Assembly (NCBI RefSeq): GCF_043195105.1
Contig: NZ_JBAFWO010000003.1
DNA length: 64,000 nt
Origin: NCEH01 sp002257205
Lineage (GTDB): Bacteria > Pseudomonadota > Alphaproteobacteria > Rhizobiales > Xanthobacteraceae
Direction: 5' to 3' (one strand)
The notes below the pieces were generated by a model. The model saw only the letters and a program-made list of their open reading frames with translations. It was not told where the DNA came from and ran no database searches. A program made the translations under genes and the position numbers. This document shows positions 1 to 8,444 of this stretch, one piece after another. Positions within the stretch are counted from its first letter, which is position 1, and every line of letters starts with the position of its first letter.

Positions 1-65
1 AATAGAAGTTTGAACGGGGGCGCGTGGTTCGCCCATGCGTCCCTCTTTCGTGGAGCCCTAGAGCC
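1..65 (+). other. Leader of rpsJ, intergenic
   Basis: Non-coding stretch before rpsJ. A 5-bp stem GGGCG (18-22) / CGCCC (30-34) is the only structure I can draw. In related genomes tuf lies just upstream of rpsJ; that gene, if present, is outside the window. No convincing promoter is visible. Confidence 0.4.
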
Positions 66-374
66 ATGAACGGCCAGAACATTCGAATCCGCCTGAAGGC
101 GTTCGATCATCGCATCCTCGATGCGTCAACACGCGAGATCGTCGCCACGGCCAAGCGCACGGGCGCGCAGGTGCGCGGCCCGATTCCGCTGCCGACGCGG
201 ATCGAGAAGTTCACCGTCAACCGGTCTCCGCACGTCGATAAGAAGTCGCGCGAGCAGTTTGAGATGCGTACTCACAAGCGGTTGCTCGATATTGTCGATC
301 CGACGCCCCAGACGGTGGACGCGCTGATGAAGCTCGACCTCGCCGCCGGCGTTGACGTCGAAATCAAGCTCTGA
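66..374 (+). CDS. rpsJ: 30S ribosomal protein S10
   Basis: Small-subunit protein of the 30S head and, in the family, also NusE, a partner in antitermination complexes. The 102-residue product matches the usual length and carries the conserved GPIPLPTR and SREQFEMRTHKR segments. An in-frame start at 24 would add 14 unrelated residues, so ATG 66 was chosen. It is the first gene of the S10 block, 22 bp ahead of rplC. Confidence 0.97.
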   Translation: MNGQNIRIRLKAFDHRILDASTREIVATAKRTGAQVRGPIPLPTRIEKFTVNRSPHVDKKSREQFEMRTHKRLLDIVDPTPQTVDALMKLDLAAGVDVEIKL

Positions 375-396
375 AGTGAGGCGAGGAGACACGACC

Positions 397-1131
397 ATGC
401 GGTCAGGCGTCATCGCCCAGAAGGTCGGCATGACACGCATCTTTACGGATGCTGGTGAACATGTCCCGGTCACTGTGCTGAAAGTTGAGAGCTGCCAGGT
501 GGTTGCCCACCGCACGCTCGATAGCAACGGATATGTCGCGGTTCAGCTCGGTGCTGGCCGTCGCAAGCCGAAGAACACCACCCGCGCCGAGCGGGGCCAC
601 TTTGCGGTGGCCGAGGTGGAGCCCAAGCGCAAGCTCGCGGAATTCCGCGTGGATGCCGAAGGCCTCATCCCGGTCGGTGCCGAGATCACTGCTGACCACT
701 TCGTTGTGGGCCAGTATGTGGATGTCACTGGCACCACCATCGGCAAGGGCTTTGCCGGCGGTATGAAGCGGCACAATTTCGGTGGTCTGCGGGCCACCCA
801 CGGTGTGTCGATTTCGCATCGCTCCATCGGTTCGACCGGTGGTCGCCAGGATCCCGGCAAGACCTTCAAGAACAAGAAGATGCCGGGGCATATGGGCGAC
901 GTCACCGTCACCACCCAGAACCTCAAGGTCGTGATGACCGACGTCGAGCGCGGCCTGATCGCGGTCGAAGGTGCGGTTCCCGGCCACGCCGGCGGCTGGA
1001 TCACGGTGCGTGATGCGGTGAAGAAGCGTCTGCCCACCGAAGCCCCCAAGCCCGGCGCGTTCAAGCTGCGCGACGGCAATGGCGGCGCGGCCGAGGTGCA
1101 GGCTGAAGCGACGAACGGGGAGGGCGTGTGA
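397..1131 (+). CDS. rplC: 50S ribosomal protein L3
   Basis: Large-subunit protein that reaches towards the peptidyl transferase centre. The product has 244 residues, with the central loop motif GGRQDPGKTFKNKKMPGHMG whose glutamine is the PrmB methylation site in studied bacteria. ATG 397 follows a GAGGAG ribosome binding site; the upstream in-frame ATG at 352 lies inside rpsJ and would add a non-homologous leader. The C-terminal tail (about residues 220-244) is Ala/Glu/Gly rich, as in other alphaproteobacteria. Its stop overlaps the rplD start (TGATG). Confidence 0.97.
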   Translation: MRSGVIAQKVGMTRIFTDAGEHVPVTVLKVESCQVVAHRTLDSNGYVAVQLGAGRRKPKNTTRAERGHFAVAEVEPKRKLAEFRVDAEGLIPVGAEITADHFVVGQYVDVTGTTIGKGFAGGMKRHNFGGLRATHGVSISHRSIGSTGGRQDPGKTFKNKKMPGHMGDVTVTTQNLKVVMTDVERGLIAVEGAVPGHAGGWITVRDAVKKRLPTEAPKPGAFKLRDGNGGAAEVQAEATNGEGV

Positions 1132-1751
1132 TGGAAATCGCCGTCAAGACGCTCGATGGTGCCGACGCAGGTTCGGTGACGCTCTCGGACGAGATTTTCG
1201 GTCTCGAACCCCGTGCGGATATCCTGCATCGGTGTGTCACCTGGCAGCTGTCGCGCCGCCAGGCCGGTACGCATCGCACGAAGGGTCGTTCGGAAATCAA
1301 CCGCACGTCCAAGAAGCTCTATAAGCAGAAGGGCACGGGCAATGCGCGTCACGGTGCGGCGTCTGCGCCGCAGTTCCGTGGCGGCGGCCGCGCCTTCGGT
1401 CCGGTCGTGCGGTCCCACGCCATCGACCTGCCGAAGAAGGTGCGCGCCCTGGCGCTGAAGCATGCGCTTTCGTCCAAGGCGAAGGCGGAGCAGATCGTCG
1501 TTCTCGACCACATGTCGCTGACCGACCCCAAGACCAAGGCCCTGAAGGAACAGTTCGCGAAGCTCGGTTGGGCTTCGGTGCTGATCGTGGACGGCTCCGA
1601 AGTGGAGGCGAACGTCGCCATGGCGGCGCGCAACCTCCCCTACGTGGACGTGCTGCCGATCCAGGGCATCAATGTTTACGACATCCTGCGGCGTGACACC
1701 CTGGTCCTGACCAAGGCAGCCGTGGACGCGCTGGAGGCGCGCTTCAAATGA
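1131..1751 (+). CDS. rplD: 50S ribosomal protein L4
   Basis: L4 binds 23S rRNA early in assembly and lines the peptide exit tunnel; in enterobacteria it also represses the S10 operon. The 206-residue product has the tunnel-loop signature GTGNARHGAASAPQFRGGG around residues 65-83. ATG 1131 overlaps the rplC stop; a GTG three bases earlier is less likely. It overlaps rplW by four bases (ATGA). No E. coli-type S10 leader can be tested because the region before rpsJ is cut. Confidence 0.97.
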   Translation: MEIAVKTLDGADAGSVTLSDEIFGLEPRADILHRCVTWQLSRRQAGTHRTKGRSEINRTSKKLYKQKGTGNARHGAASAPQFRGGGRAFGPVVRSHAIDLPKKVRALALKHALSSKAKAEQIVVLDHMSLTDPKTKALKEQFAKLGWASVLIVDGSEVEANVAMAARNLPYVDVLPIQGINVYDILRRDTLVLTKAAVDALEARFK

Positions 1752-2056
1752 GCCCGCAGCGGAACATCGAGCCACGTCATTACGACGTGATCCTGTCTCC
1801 CGTCATCACCGAGAAGGCGACGGCGGCGAGCGAATTCAACAAGGTCGTCTTCAAGGTCGCCCGCACCGCCACCAAGCCTCAGATCAAGGAGGCGGTGGAG
1901 AAGCTGTTCGACGTGAAGGTGAAGAGCGTCAACACTCTGGTCCGCAAGGGCAAGGTGAAGATCTTCAAAGGCCGCAAAGGTGTGCAGTCCGACGTGAAGA
2001 AGGCGGTCGTGACCCTCGAAGAGGGCCAAACCATCGACGTCACCACGGGCCTGTGA
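1748..2056 (+). CDS. rplW: 50S ribosomal protein L23
   Basis: Exit-tunnel rim protein and docking site for trigger factor and SRP. It has 102 residues, including the typical VITEKAT near residue 20 and the basic loop RKGKVKIFKGRKG. The start overlaps the rplD stop by four bases, implying translational coupling. Confidence 0.97.
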   Translation: MSPQRNIEPRHYDVILSPVITEKATAASEFNKVVFKVARTATKPQIKEAVEKLFDVKVKSVNTLVRKGKVKIFKGRKGVQSDVKKAVVTLEEGQTIDVTTGL

Positions 2057-2078
2057 GCAGAGGGACGGGAATAAGACC

Positions 2079-2912
2079 ATGGCGCTGAAGCATTTCAAGC
2101 CGGTCACGCCGAGCCTCCGCCAGCTCGTGATCGTGGACCGCTCCGGCCTCTACAAGGGCAAGCCGGTGAAGACGCTGACCGAGGGCAAGAGCTCCTCGGG
2201 TGGCCGCAACAATAACGGTCGCATCACGGTTCGCTTCCGTGGCGGCGGCCATAAGCAGACCTATCGTCTGGTGGACTTCAAGCGCACCAAGCGCGACATG
2301 GCGGCCGTGGTGGAGCGGATCGAATACGATCCCAACCGTTCGGCCTTCATCGCCCTGGTCAAGTACGAAGACGGTGATCTGGCTTATATCCTGGCGCCGC
2401 AGCGCCTGGCGGTGGGCGACAGCGTGATCGCCGGCGAGCAGGTGGACGTGAAGCCGGGCAATGCCGGGCCGCTGTCGAACCTGCCGGTCGGGACGATCGT
2501 GCACAATGTCGAGCTGAAGATCGGCAAGGGCGGCCAGATGGCCCGTTCCGCTGGCGCCTATGCGCAGATCGTCGGCCGCGACCACGGTTATGTGATCGTT
2601 CGCCTGAACTCGGGCGAGCAGCGCTTGGTGCACGGCGCGTGCTACGCGACGGTGGGTGCGGTTTCGAACCCGGACCACATGAACATCTCTCTGGGCAAGG
2701 CGGGTCGTAACCGCTGGCTCGGACGCAAGCCGCATAACCGCGGCGTGACCATGAACCCGGTCGATCACCCCCACGGCGGTGGTGAAGGACGTACCTCGGG
2801 CGGCCGTCATCCGGTCACCCCGTGGGGCCTCCCGACCAAAGGCAAGAAGACCCGCAACAACAAGGCGACGGATCGGTTCATCGTGACCAGCCGTCACAAG
2901 CGGAAGAAGTGA
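2079..2912 (+). CDS. rplB: 50S ribosomal protein L2
   Basis: Primary 23S rRNA binding protein needed for subunit joining and peptidyl transfer. It has 277 residues, full length. The C-terminal GVTMNPVDHPHGGGEGR block holds the conserved histidine linked to peptidyl transferase function, and the tail ends in the usual KRKK-type basic stretch. It lies 22 bp after rplW and 11 bp before rpsS. Confidence 0.97.
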   Translation: MALKHFKPVTPSLRQLVIVDRSGLYKGKPVKTLTEGKSSSGGRNNNGRITVRFRGGGHKQTYRLVDFKRTKRDMAAVVERIEYDPNRSAFIALVKYEDGDLAYILAPQRLAVGDSVIAGEQVDVKPGNAGPLSNLPVGTIVHNVELKIGKGGQMARSAGAYAQIVGRDHGYVIVRLNSGEQRLVHGACYATVGAVSNPDHMNISLGKAGRNRWLGRKPHNRGVTMNPVDHPHGGGEGRTSGGRHPVTPWGLPTKGKKTRNNKATDRFIVTSRHKRKK

Positions 2913-2923
2913 GGGCCTGACTT

Positions 2924-3202
2924 ATGTCAAGAGCGATTTGGAAGGGCCCGTTCGTCGACGGCTATCTGCTCAAGAAGGCAGACACCGCGCGTGCTTCGGG
3001 TCGCAACGATACGATTAAGATCTGGAGCCGTCGCTCCACGATCCTCCCCCAGTTCGTGGGCCTTACTTTCGGCGTTTATAACGGCCAGAAGCACGTCCCC
3101 GTTTATGTGTCGGAAGACATGGTCGGCCACAAGTTCGGCGAATTCTCGCCGACCCGTACCTATTACGGGCATGCGGCCGACAAGAAGTCGAAGCGGCGGT
3201 GA
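2924..3202 (+). CDS. rpsS: 30S ribosomal protein S19
   Basis: Protein of the 30S head that contacts S13 and the A-site region. It has 92 residues, the normal length, with SRAIWKGPFVDGYLLKK at the N terminus and GHKFGEFSPTRTYYGH near the C terminus. Spaced six bases from rplV. Confidence 0.97.
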   Translation: MSRAIWKGPFVDGYLLKKADTARASGRNDTIKIWSRRSTILPQFVGLTFGVYNGQKHVPVYVSEDMVGHKFGEFSPTRTYYGHAADKKSKRR

Positions 3203-3208
3203 TAGGCC

Positions 3209-3589
3209 ATGGGTAAGCAGGCAAAGCCCCGCGCTCTCGCGGACAATGAAGCCAAGGCGGTTGCGCGCAATCTGCGTGTCTCCCCCCAGAAGCTGAACCT
3301 CGTCGCGGGTCTGATCCGCGGCAAGAAGGTGGCGACGGCGCTCGCCGATCTTGAGTTCTCTCGCAAGCGGATCGCCCGCGATGTGAAGAAGTGCCTCGAG
3401 AGCGCGATCGCCAATGCCGAGAACAACCACGAGCTGGACGTCGACGATCTGATCGTTGCCGAAGCGCATGTGGGCAAGGGCCTGGTGATGAAGCGGTTCT
3501 CGCCGCGGGCGCGCGGTCGTGCCTCGCGCATCGAGAAGCCGTTCGCGCAGATCACCATCGTGGTGCGTGAAGTTGAGGAGCGGGCCTGA
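3209..3589 (+). CDS. rplV: 50S ribosomal protein L22
   Basis: Exit-tunnel protein that, with L4, forms the tunnel constriction and whose beta-hairpin is a macrolide-resistance site. It has 126 residues; the hairpin region KRFSPRARGRASRIEKP lies at about 91-107. Its stop overlaps the rpsC start (TGATG). Confidence 0.97.
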   Translation: MGKQAKPRALADNEAKAVARNLRVSPQKLNLVAGLIRGKKVATALADLEFSRKRIARDVKKCLESAIANAENNHELDVDDLIVAEAHVGKGLVMKRFSPRARGRASRIEKPFAQITIVVREVEERA

Positions 3590-4332
3590 TGGGTCAGAAG
3601 GTCAATCCGATCGGGCTGCGGCTCGGCATCAACCGCACGTGGGACAGCCGCTGGTTCGCCAACAAGGGCGAATACGGCCAGCTGCTCCACGAGGACATCA
3701 AGATCCGCAAGATGCTGTTCAAGCTTCTTAAGCAGGCCGCGGTGTCCAAGGTTGTCATCGAGCGTCCGCACAAGAAGTGCCGCGTGACGATTCATTCCGC
3801 CCGCCCGGGCGTGGTGATCGGCAAGAAGGGCGCCGACATCGACAAGCTTCGCAAGAAGGTTGCCGACATGACCAAGTCGGAGGTCTTCATCAACATCGTC
3901 GAAATCCGCAAGCCGGAAATCGATGCGCGGTTGGTGGCTGAATCCATCGCCCAGCAGCTGGAGCGCCGCGTTGCGTTCCGCCGCGCCATGAAGCGCGCCG
4001 TTCAGTCGGCGATGCGTCTCGGCGCCGAAGGCATCCGCATCAACTGCTCCGGCCGTCTCGGCGGAGCTGAGATCGCGCGCCTGGAATGGTATCGCGAAGG
4101 TCGTGTGCCGCTGCACACCCTGCGCGCCGATGTGGATTACGGCACCGCCACGGCCTTCACGACCTACGGGACGTGCGGCGTGAAGGTGTGGATCTTCAAG
4201 GGTGAAATCCTCGAGCACGATCCCATGGCCCAGGACAAGCGCCTGGCCGAGAGTGACGGCCCGAGCGGGCGTCCGCCCCGGCGTGAACGTGATCGCGACC
4301 ATGGTCGCGACCGCGATCGCGACGCCGCCTGA
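3589..4332 (+). CDS. rpsC: 30S ribosomal protein S3
   Basis: mRNA-entry protein with an N-terminal KH domain (GVVIGKKGADIDKLR at about 66-80) and the S3 C-terminal domain. At 247 residues it is longer than the roughly 230 of enterobacteria because of an Arg/Asp alternating tail (last 25 residues, RD repeats), common in alphaproteobacteria. The DNA coding the tail is a chain of short GATCGCGAC palindromic units. The start overlaps the rplV stop. Confidence 0.97.
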   Translation: MGQKVNPIGLRLGINRTWDSRWFANKGEYGQLLHEDIKIRKMLFKLLKQAAVSKVVIERPHKKCRVTIHSARPGVVIGKKGADIDKLRKKVADMTKSEVFINIVEIRKPEIDARLVAESIAQQLERRVAFRRAMKRAVQSAMRLGAEGIRINCSGRLGGAEIARLEWYREGRVPLHTLRADVDYGTATAFTTYGTCGVKVWIFKGEILEHDPMAQDKRLAESDGPSGRPPRRERDRDHGRDRDRDAA

Positions 4333-4361
4333 CGCTCGAGCAGAGAGAAAGGCGATAAGCC

Positions 4362-4775
4362 ATGCTGCAACCCAAGCGCACGAAATTCCGCAAGCAGTTC
4401 AAGGGACGCATTCACGGCGTCGCTAAGGGCGGCACGGAACTGAATTTCGGCGAATTCGGCCTGAAGGCGCTCGAGCCCGAGCGCGTGACGGCCCGCCAGA
4501 TCGAAGCCGCGCGTCGCGCACTCACCCGTCACATGAAACGTGCCGGTCGCGTGTGGATCCGCGTTTTCCCCGATGTGCCCGTGACCTCCAAGCCCACCGA
4601 AGTTCGTATGGGTAAGGGCAAGGGCGCTCCTGAATATTGGGCGGCCAAGATCAAGCCCGGCCGCATCATGTTCGAAATCGACGGTGTCAGCGTCGAGACG
4701 GCCCGTGAGGCTCTCACGCTCGCCGCCGCGAAACTGCCCATCAAGACGCGCTTCATTCAGCGCATCGCCGAGTGA
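4362..4775 (+). CDS. rplP: 50S ribosomal protein L16
   Basis: Binds near the A site and the elbow of tRNA. The 137-residue product has the usual MLQPKRTKFRKQ N terminus and the RMGKGKGAPEYW loop around residue 80, whose arginine is hydroxylated in some bacteria. It follows rpsC by 29 bp and precedes rpmC by 10 bp. Confidence 0.97.
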   Translation: MLQPKRTKFRKQFKGRIHGVAKGGTELNFGEFGLKALEPERVTARQIEAARRALTRHMKRAGRVWIRVFPDVPVTSKPTEVRMGKGKGAPEYWAAKIKPGRIMFEIDGVSVETAREALTLAAAKLPIKTRFIQRIAE

Positions 4776-4785
4776 GGAGAGGCTC

Positions 4786-4995
4786 ATGAAAGCCGAGGAC
4801 GTTCGGGCCCTCAGCCCCGATCAGCTCGCCGATGAGCTGCTGAAGCTGAAGAAGGAACAGTTCAACCTGCGCTTCCAAAAGGCGACGGGTCAGCTGGAGA
4901 ACACGGCGCGGTCCAAGGAGATCCGTCGCGACATCGCGCGGGTCAAGACCGTGCAGACCACCAAGCGCGGCGCGGCCGCGTCGAAGGCGAAGTGA
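4786..4995 (+). CDS. rpmC: 50S ribosomal protein L29
   Basis: Small exit-tunnel rim protein of 69 residues with the LKKEQFNLRFQKATGQLEN helix signature. ATG 4786 follows GAGGAG closely; an earlier in-frame start at 4684 lies within rplP and is rejected. Seven bases separate it from rpsQ. Confidence 0.96.
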   Translation: MKAEDVRALSPDQLADELLKLKKEQFNLRFQKATGQLENTARSKEIRRDIARVKTVQTTKRGAAASKAK

Positions 4996-5002
4996 GGGAA
5001 CG

Positions 5003-5251
5003 ATGCCGAAGCGCGTGCTCCAAGGCGTCGTGGTAAGCGACAAGCAGGACAAGACGGTGGTGGTCCGGGTGGAGCGTCGCTTCACTCACCCGCTGCTGAA
5101 GAAGACCGTTCGTCGGTCCAAGAAGTATCACGCGCATGATGCGGAGAATTCGTATCACGTGGGCGATATCGTGTGGATCGAAGAGCATCGGCCTCTGTCT
5201 AAGCTGAAGAACTGGATCGTGATCCAGGGTGAGAAGCGGGCCGAGGTCTAG
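5003..5251 (+). CDS. rpsQ: 30S ribosomal protein S17
   Basis: Primary 16S rRNA binding OB-fold protein, 82 residues, with SDKQDKTVVVRVERR near the N terminus and VWIEEHRPLSKLKNW near the C terminus. It ends the S10 block: a 158-bp gap follows before rplN, the first sizeable gap of the cluster. Confidence 0.97.
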   Translation: MPKRVLQGVVVSDKQDKTVVVRVERRFTHPLLKKTVRRSKKYHAHDAENSYHVGDIVWIEEHRPLSKLKNWIVIQGEKRAEV

Positions 5252-5409
5252 TAACGAAGCGCTCCGATGCTGGGTCCGTCGAGTTCGGGACGTCTGGACT
5301 GAGTGGAGACCGCATCGCAGTGAGAACCGTGTACCGATGAGCGGGCACGGTATGTGGAACGGGCAATGCCGGCTTGCCGGCGGCGCTGGATGACGAGAAC
5401 AGGTGCGTC
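5252..5409 (+). other. Intergenic gap between the S10 and spc blocks
   Basis: 158 bp without a gene, where the S10 and spc operons meet in other bacteria. It holds a GCCGGC-TT-GCCGGC palindromic element about 40 bases before rplN. No T-tract follows, so it is not a clear terminator, and I see no strong promoter. Confidence 0.35.
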
Positions 5410-5778
5410 ATGATCCAGATGCAGACCAATCTCGACGTGGCGGACAATTCCGGCGCGCGTCGCGTCATGTGCATCAAGGTGCTAGGCGGGTCCAAGAGGA
5501 AGTATGCTCACGTTGGCGACATCATCGTGGTGTCAGTCAAGGAAGCCATTCCGCGTGGCCGCGTTAAGAAGGGCGATGTCATGAAGGCCGTCGTGGTGCG
5601 CACGGCCAAGGACATTCGCCGCGTCGATGGTTCTGTGATCCGCTTCGACCGCAATGCGGCCGTGCTGATCAACAATCAGAAAGAGCCGGTGGGCACTCGT
5701 ATCTTCGGACCGGTTCCGCGCGAACTCCGCGCCAAGAACCACATGAAGATCATCTCGCTGGCGCCGGAGGTGCTGTGA
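5410..5778 (+). CDS. rplN: 50S ribosomal protein L14
   Basis: Subunit-interface protein that takes part in bridge B8 and is the target of ribosome silencing factor RsfS. It has 122 residues, exactly the family length, starting MIQMQTNLDVADNSGARR. The in-frame ATG at 5374 would add 12 unconserved residues. The stop overlaps the rplX start. Confidence 0.97.
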   Translation: MIQMQTNLDVADNSGARRVMCIKVLGGSKRKYAHVGDIIVVSVKEAIPRGRVKKGDVMKAVVVRTAKDIRRVDGSVIRFDRNAAVLINNQKEPVGTRIFGPVPRELRAKNHMKIISLAPEVL

Positions 5779-6095
5779 TGGCGGCGAAGATCAAAAAGGG
5801 CGACAAGGTCGTCGTTCTCATCGGCCGCGACAAGGGTCGCTCCGGCGAGGTCATTCAAGTGATGCCGAAGGAGGAGCGTGCGCTCGTCCGTGGCGTCAAT
5901 ATCGTCAAGCGCCACCAGCGCCAGACAGCGGACAAGGAAGGCGGGATCATCTCCAAGGAGGCGCCCGTCCATCTGTCCAACCTTGCGGTCGCCGACCCCA
6001 AGGATGGCAAGCCGACCCGCGTCGGCTTCCAGGTGCTGGAAGACGGGACGAAGGTCCGCGTGGCCAAGCGTTCCGGGGAGAGGATCGATGGCTGA
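5778..6095 (+). CDS. rplX: 50S ribosomal protein L24
   Basis: Assembly-initiating large-subunit protein with a KOW motif (KKGDKVVVLIGRDKGRSGEV, near the N terminus). ATG 5778 gives 105 residues and overlaps the rplN stop (TGATG); a GTG three bases earlier is possible but less likely. The reading frame overlaps the rplE start by eight bases. Confidence 0.96.
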   Translation: MAAKIKKGDKVVVLIGRDKGRSGEVIQVMPKEERALVRGVNIVKRHQRQTADKEGGIISKEAPVHLSNLAVADPKDGKPTRVGFQVLEDGTKVRVAKRSGERIDG

Positions 6096-6645
6096 GGTGA
6101 GTTATACCCCCCGGCTACGTACGCACTACGACGAAGTCGTGCGCCCGAAGCTGATCGAGCAGTTCGGCTATAAGAACCCGCTGCAGGTTCCGACGATCGA
6201 GAAGATCGTCATCAACATGGGCGTTGGCGAAGCCACTGCCGACACCAAGAAGGTGACGACCGCCGCCGCGGATCTCGCGCGCATCGCCGGACAGAAGCCG
6301 GTTGTGACGCGGGCCCGCAAGGCGATCTCGAACTTCAAGCTGCGCGAAAACCAGCCGGTCGGCGCGAAGGTCACCCTTCGCAAGGTGCGCATGTTTGAGT
6401 TCCTGGACCGGCTCGTGACGATCGCGCTGCCACGCGTTCGTGACTTTCGTGGTCTGAACCCCAAGAGCTTCGATGGCCGCGGCAATTATGCCATGGGCAT
6501 CAAGGAACACATCGTGTTCCCCGAGATCAACTATGACCAGGTCGAGCAGATCTGGGGCATGGACATCATCGTGTGCACGACGGCAAAGACGGACGATGAG
6601 GCGCGGGCCCTGCTGCGCGCTTTCGACTTCCCCTTCCGCCAGTGA
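6088..6645 (+). CDS. rplE: 50S ribosomal protein L5
   Basis: Binds 5S rRNA and contacts the 30S head and P-site tRNA. It has 185 residues, with IVINMGVGEA around 46-55 and the C-terminal segment GMDIIVCTTAKTDDEAR. ATG 6088 overlaps the end of rplX by eight bases; starts further upstream fall inside rplX and are not homologous. Confidence 0.97.
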   Translation: MAEVSYTPRLRTHYDEVVRPKLIEQFGYKNPLQVPTIEKIVINMGVGEATADTKKVTTAAADLARIAGQKPVVTRARKAISNFKLRENQPVGAKVTLRKVRMFEFLDRLVTIALPRVRDFRGLNPKSFDGRGNYAMGIKEHIVFPEINYDQVEQIWGMDIIVCTTAKTDDEARALLRAFDFPFRQ

Positions 6646-6783
6646 CGGTATAGAAGAGGCGATTCGCGCTTGGGTCGGGATATTCCTGCCGGGCGCGTTT
6701 CCCTCTCAAATCAAGAGAAGGTTGTGATTTTCCGGCTGTGGAGGGGTTTTGGCCTCTTCAGACGCGGAGAACAGGAGCAAGAC
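6646..6783 (+). other. Intergenic gap rplE-rpsN
   Basis: 138 bp, unusually long for neighbours in the spc block. It includes an AT-richer stretch with a CTCTC / GAGAG pairing (about 6701-6717). No confident promoter or terminator. Confidence 0.3.
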
Positions 6784-7089
6784 ATGGCGAAGAAGAGCGC
6801 GATCGAGACAAACGAGCGTCGCCGCAGGCTCTCCAAGAGCTTGGCCGGCAAGCGCGCGGGTCTGAAGGCGATCGTGAACGACAAGACCCTGCCGATCGAG
6901 GAGCGGTTTGCCGCCACCCTCAAGCTCGCGCAGATGCCGCGGAATTCCGCGCAGATCCGCGTGCGCAACCGGTGCGAAGTCACTGGCCGCCCCCGCGCGT
7001 TTTACCGCAAGCTCAAGATGAGCCGTATCGCGCTGCGCGAACTCGGGTCCCAGGGACTTGTCCCGGGCCTCGTGAAGTCGAGCTGGTGA
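6784..7089 (+). CDS. rpsN: 30S ribosomal protein S14 (zinc-independent form)
   Basis: 30S head protein, 101 residues, the long C-minus form: there is no CxxC...CxxC zinc motif. Typical blocks are MAKKSAIETNERRR and RNRCEVTGRPRAFYRKLKMS. ATG 6784 follows GGAG; the upstream ATG at 6670 would add a non-homologous leader. Ten bases before rpsH. Confidence 0.97.
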   Translation: MAKKSAIETNERRRRLSKSLAGKRAGLKAIVNDKTLPIEERFAATLKLAQMPRNSAQIRVRNRCEVTGRPRAFYRKLKMSRIALRELGSQGLVPGLVKSSW

Positions 7090-7099
7090 GGAGAGGCTC

Positions 7100-7498
7100 A
7101 TGTCCATCAACGATCCCATCAGCGATCTGATCACCCGTATCCGCAACGCCCAGATGCGGCGCAAGGAGAAGACCTCGACGCCCGGTTCGCGCCTGCGCGC
7201 CAGCCTGCTCGACGTGCTCCGCGACGAAGGGTACATCCGCGGCTATACCTCGACCGATCACGGCAACGGCCGGACAGAGTTCGAGATCGAGCTGAAGTAT
7301 TTCGACGGCCAGCCGGTGATCCGCGAGATTAAGCGCGTCTCCAAGCCGGGCCGCCGGGTCTATGCGTCCGTCAAGACCCTTCCGCGCGTTGCGAACGGTC
7401 TCGGCATCGCAGTTGTTTCCACGCCCCAGGGCGTGATGGCTGATCACGACGCCCGCGACAAGAATGTCGGCGGCGAAGTGCTCTGCACGGTGTTCTGA
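7100..7498 (+). CDS. rpsH: 30S ribosomal protein S8
   Basis: Central 16S rRNA binding protein; in enterobacteria it is the autogenous repressor of the spc operon, acting at rplE. It has 132 residues, with ISDLITRIRNAQMRRK at the N terminus and the C-terminal GGEVLCTVF. 19 bp before rplF. Confidence 0.97.
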   Translation: MSINDPISDLITRIRNAQMRRKEKTSTPGSRLRASLLDVLRDEGYIRGYTSTDHGNGRTEFEIELKYFDGQPVIREIKRVSKPGRRVYASVKTLPRVANGLGIAVVSTPQGVMADHDARDKNVGGEVLCTVF

Positions 7499-7517
7499 GC
7501 GAGCGACGGAGAGAAAC

Positions 7518-8051
7518 ATGTCGAAGATCGGCAAGCATCCCGTCGCCATTCCCGCCGGCGTCAATGTCAGCGTGGACGGTCAGACGGTGAAGGTGAAGGG
7601 CCCCAAGGGCGCCCTCGAATTGACTCTCGTGGAAGAAGTGCTGGCGGAGCTGAACGGCGCCGAACTGCAAGTCTCCATGCGCGGCGAGACGCAGCGGCAT
7701 CGGGCGATGTGGGGCATGTCCCGCACGCTGGTCGCCAACCTCGTCGAAGGCGTGACGAAGGGTTTCGAGAAGAAGCTCGAAATCACCGGCGTCGGCTACA
7801 AGGCCGCGGCTGCCGGCAAGAACCTGAACCTGTCGCTCGGCTATAGCCATGACGTGATCTATGCGATCCCCGAAGGGATCCAGATCGTGACCCCGAAGCC
7901 CACGGAAGTGTTGGTTTCGGGCATGGACAAGCAGAAGGTCGGTCAGGTCGCTGCCGAGATCCGCGAGTTCCGCGGCCCCGAACCCTACAAGGGCAAGGGC
8001 GTCAAATACGCAGGCGAATTCATCTTCCGCAAGGAAGGCAAGAAGAAGTAA
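7518..8051 (+). CDS. rplF: 50S ribosomal protein L6
   Basis: Two-domain protein near the factor-binding site. It has 177 residues, with the C-terminal signature PEPYKGKGVKYAGE. ATG 7518 follows GGAGAG; the in-frame ATG at 7464 lies within rpsH. 12 bp before rplR. Confidence 0.97.
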   Translation: MSKIGKHPVAIPAGVNVSVDGQTVKVKGPKGALELTLVEEVLAELNGAELQVSMRGETQRHRAMWGMSRTLVANLVEGVTKGFEKKLEITGVGYKAAAAGKNLNLSLGYSHDVIYAIPEGIQIVTPKPTEVLVSGMDKQKVGQVAAEIREFRGPEPYKGKGVKYAGEFIFRKEGKKK

Positions 8052-8063
8052 CGGAGGCGAACC

Positions 8064-8426
8064 ATGGCTAAGGATTTGGAGGCGCTGGCGCGCCGCAAGG
8101 CCAAGGTGCGCCGTGCGATTCGCGTTGCGGCCAACGGGCGTCCCCGCCTGTCGGTGCACCGCACCTCGCAGCACATCTATGCGCAGATCATCGACGATGC
8201 GAAGGGCGAGACCGTAGCGGCCGCCTCCAGCCTCGAAAAGGACCTGCGCGGCACCCTGAAGACCGGCGCAGACACCGAGGCCGCCAAGGCCATCGGCAAG
8301 CTGGTTGCTGAGCGTGCGGCGGCGAAGGGCGTGACCGCGGTCGTGTTCGACCGTGGCGCATACATCTATCATGGGCGCGTCAAGGCGCTCGCTGAGGGCG
8401 CCCGCGAAGGCGGCCTTCAGTTCTGA
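8064..8426 (+). CDS. rplR: 50S ribosomal protein L18
   Basis: Binds 5S rRNA together with L5. It has 120 residues, with RKAKVRRAIRVAANGRPRLS and the C-terminal VFDRGAYIYHGRVKALAEGA. 18 bp before rpsE. Confidence 0.97.
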   Translation: MAKDLEALARRKAKVRRAIRVAANGRPRLSVHRTSQHIYAQIIDDAKGETVAAASSLEKDLRGTLKTGADTEAAKAIGKLVAERAAAKGVTAVVFDRGAYIYHGRVKALAEGAREGGLQF

Positions 8427-8444
8427 CGCGAAGGACGTAGCGAA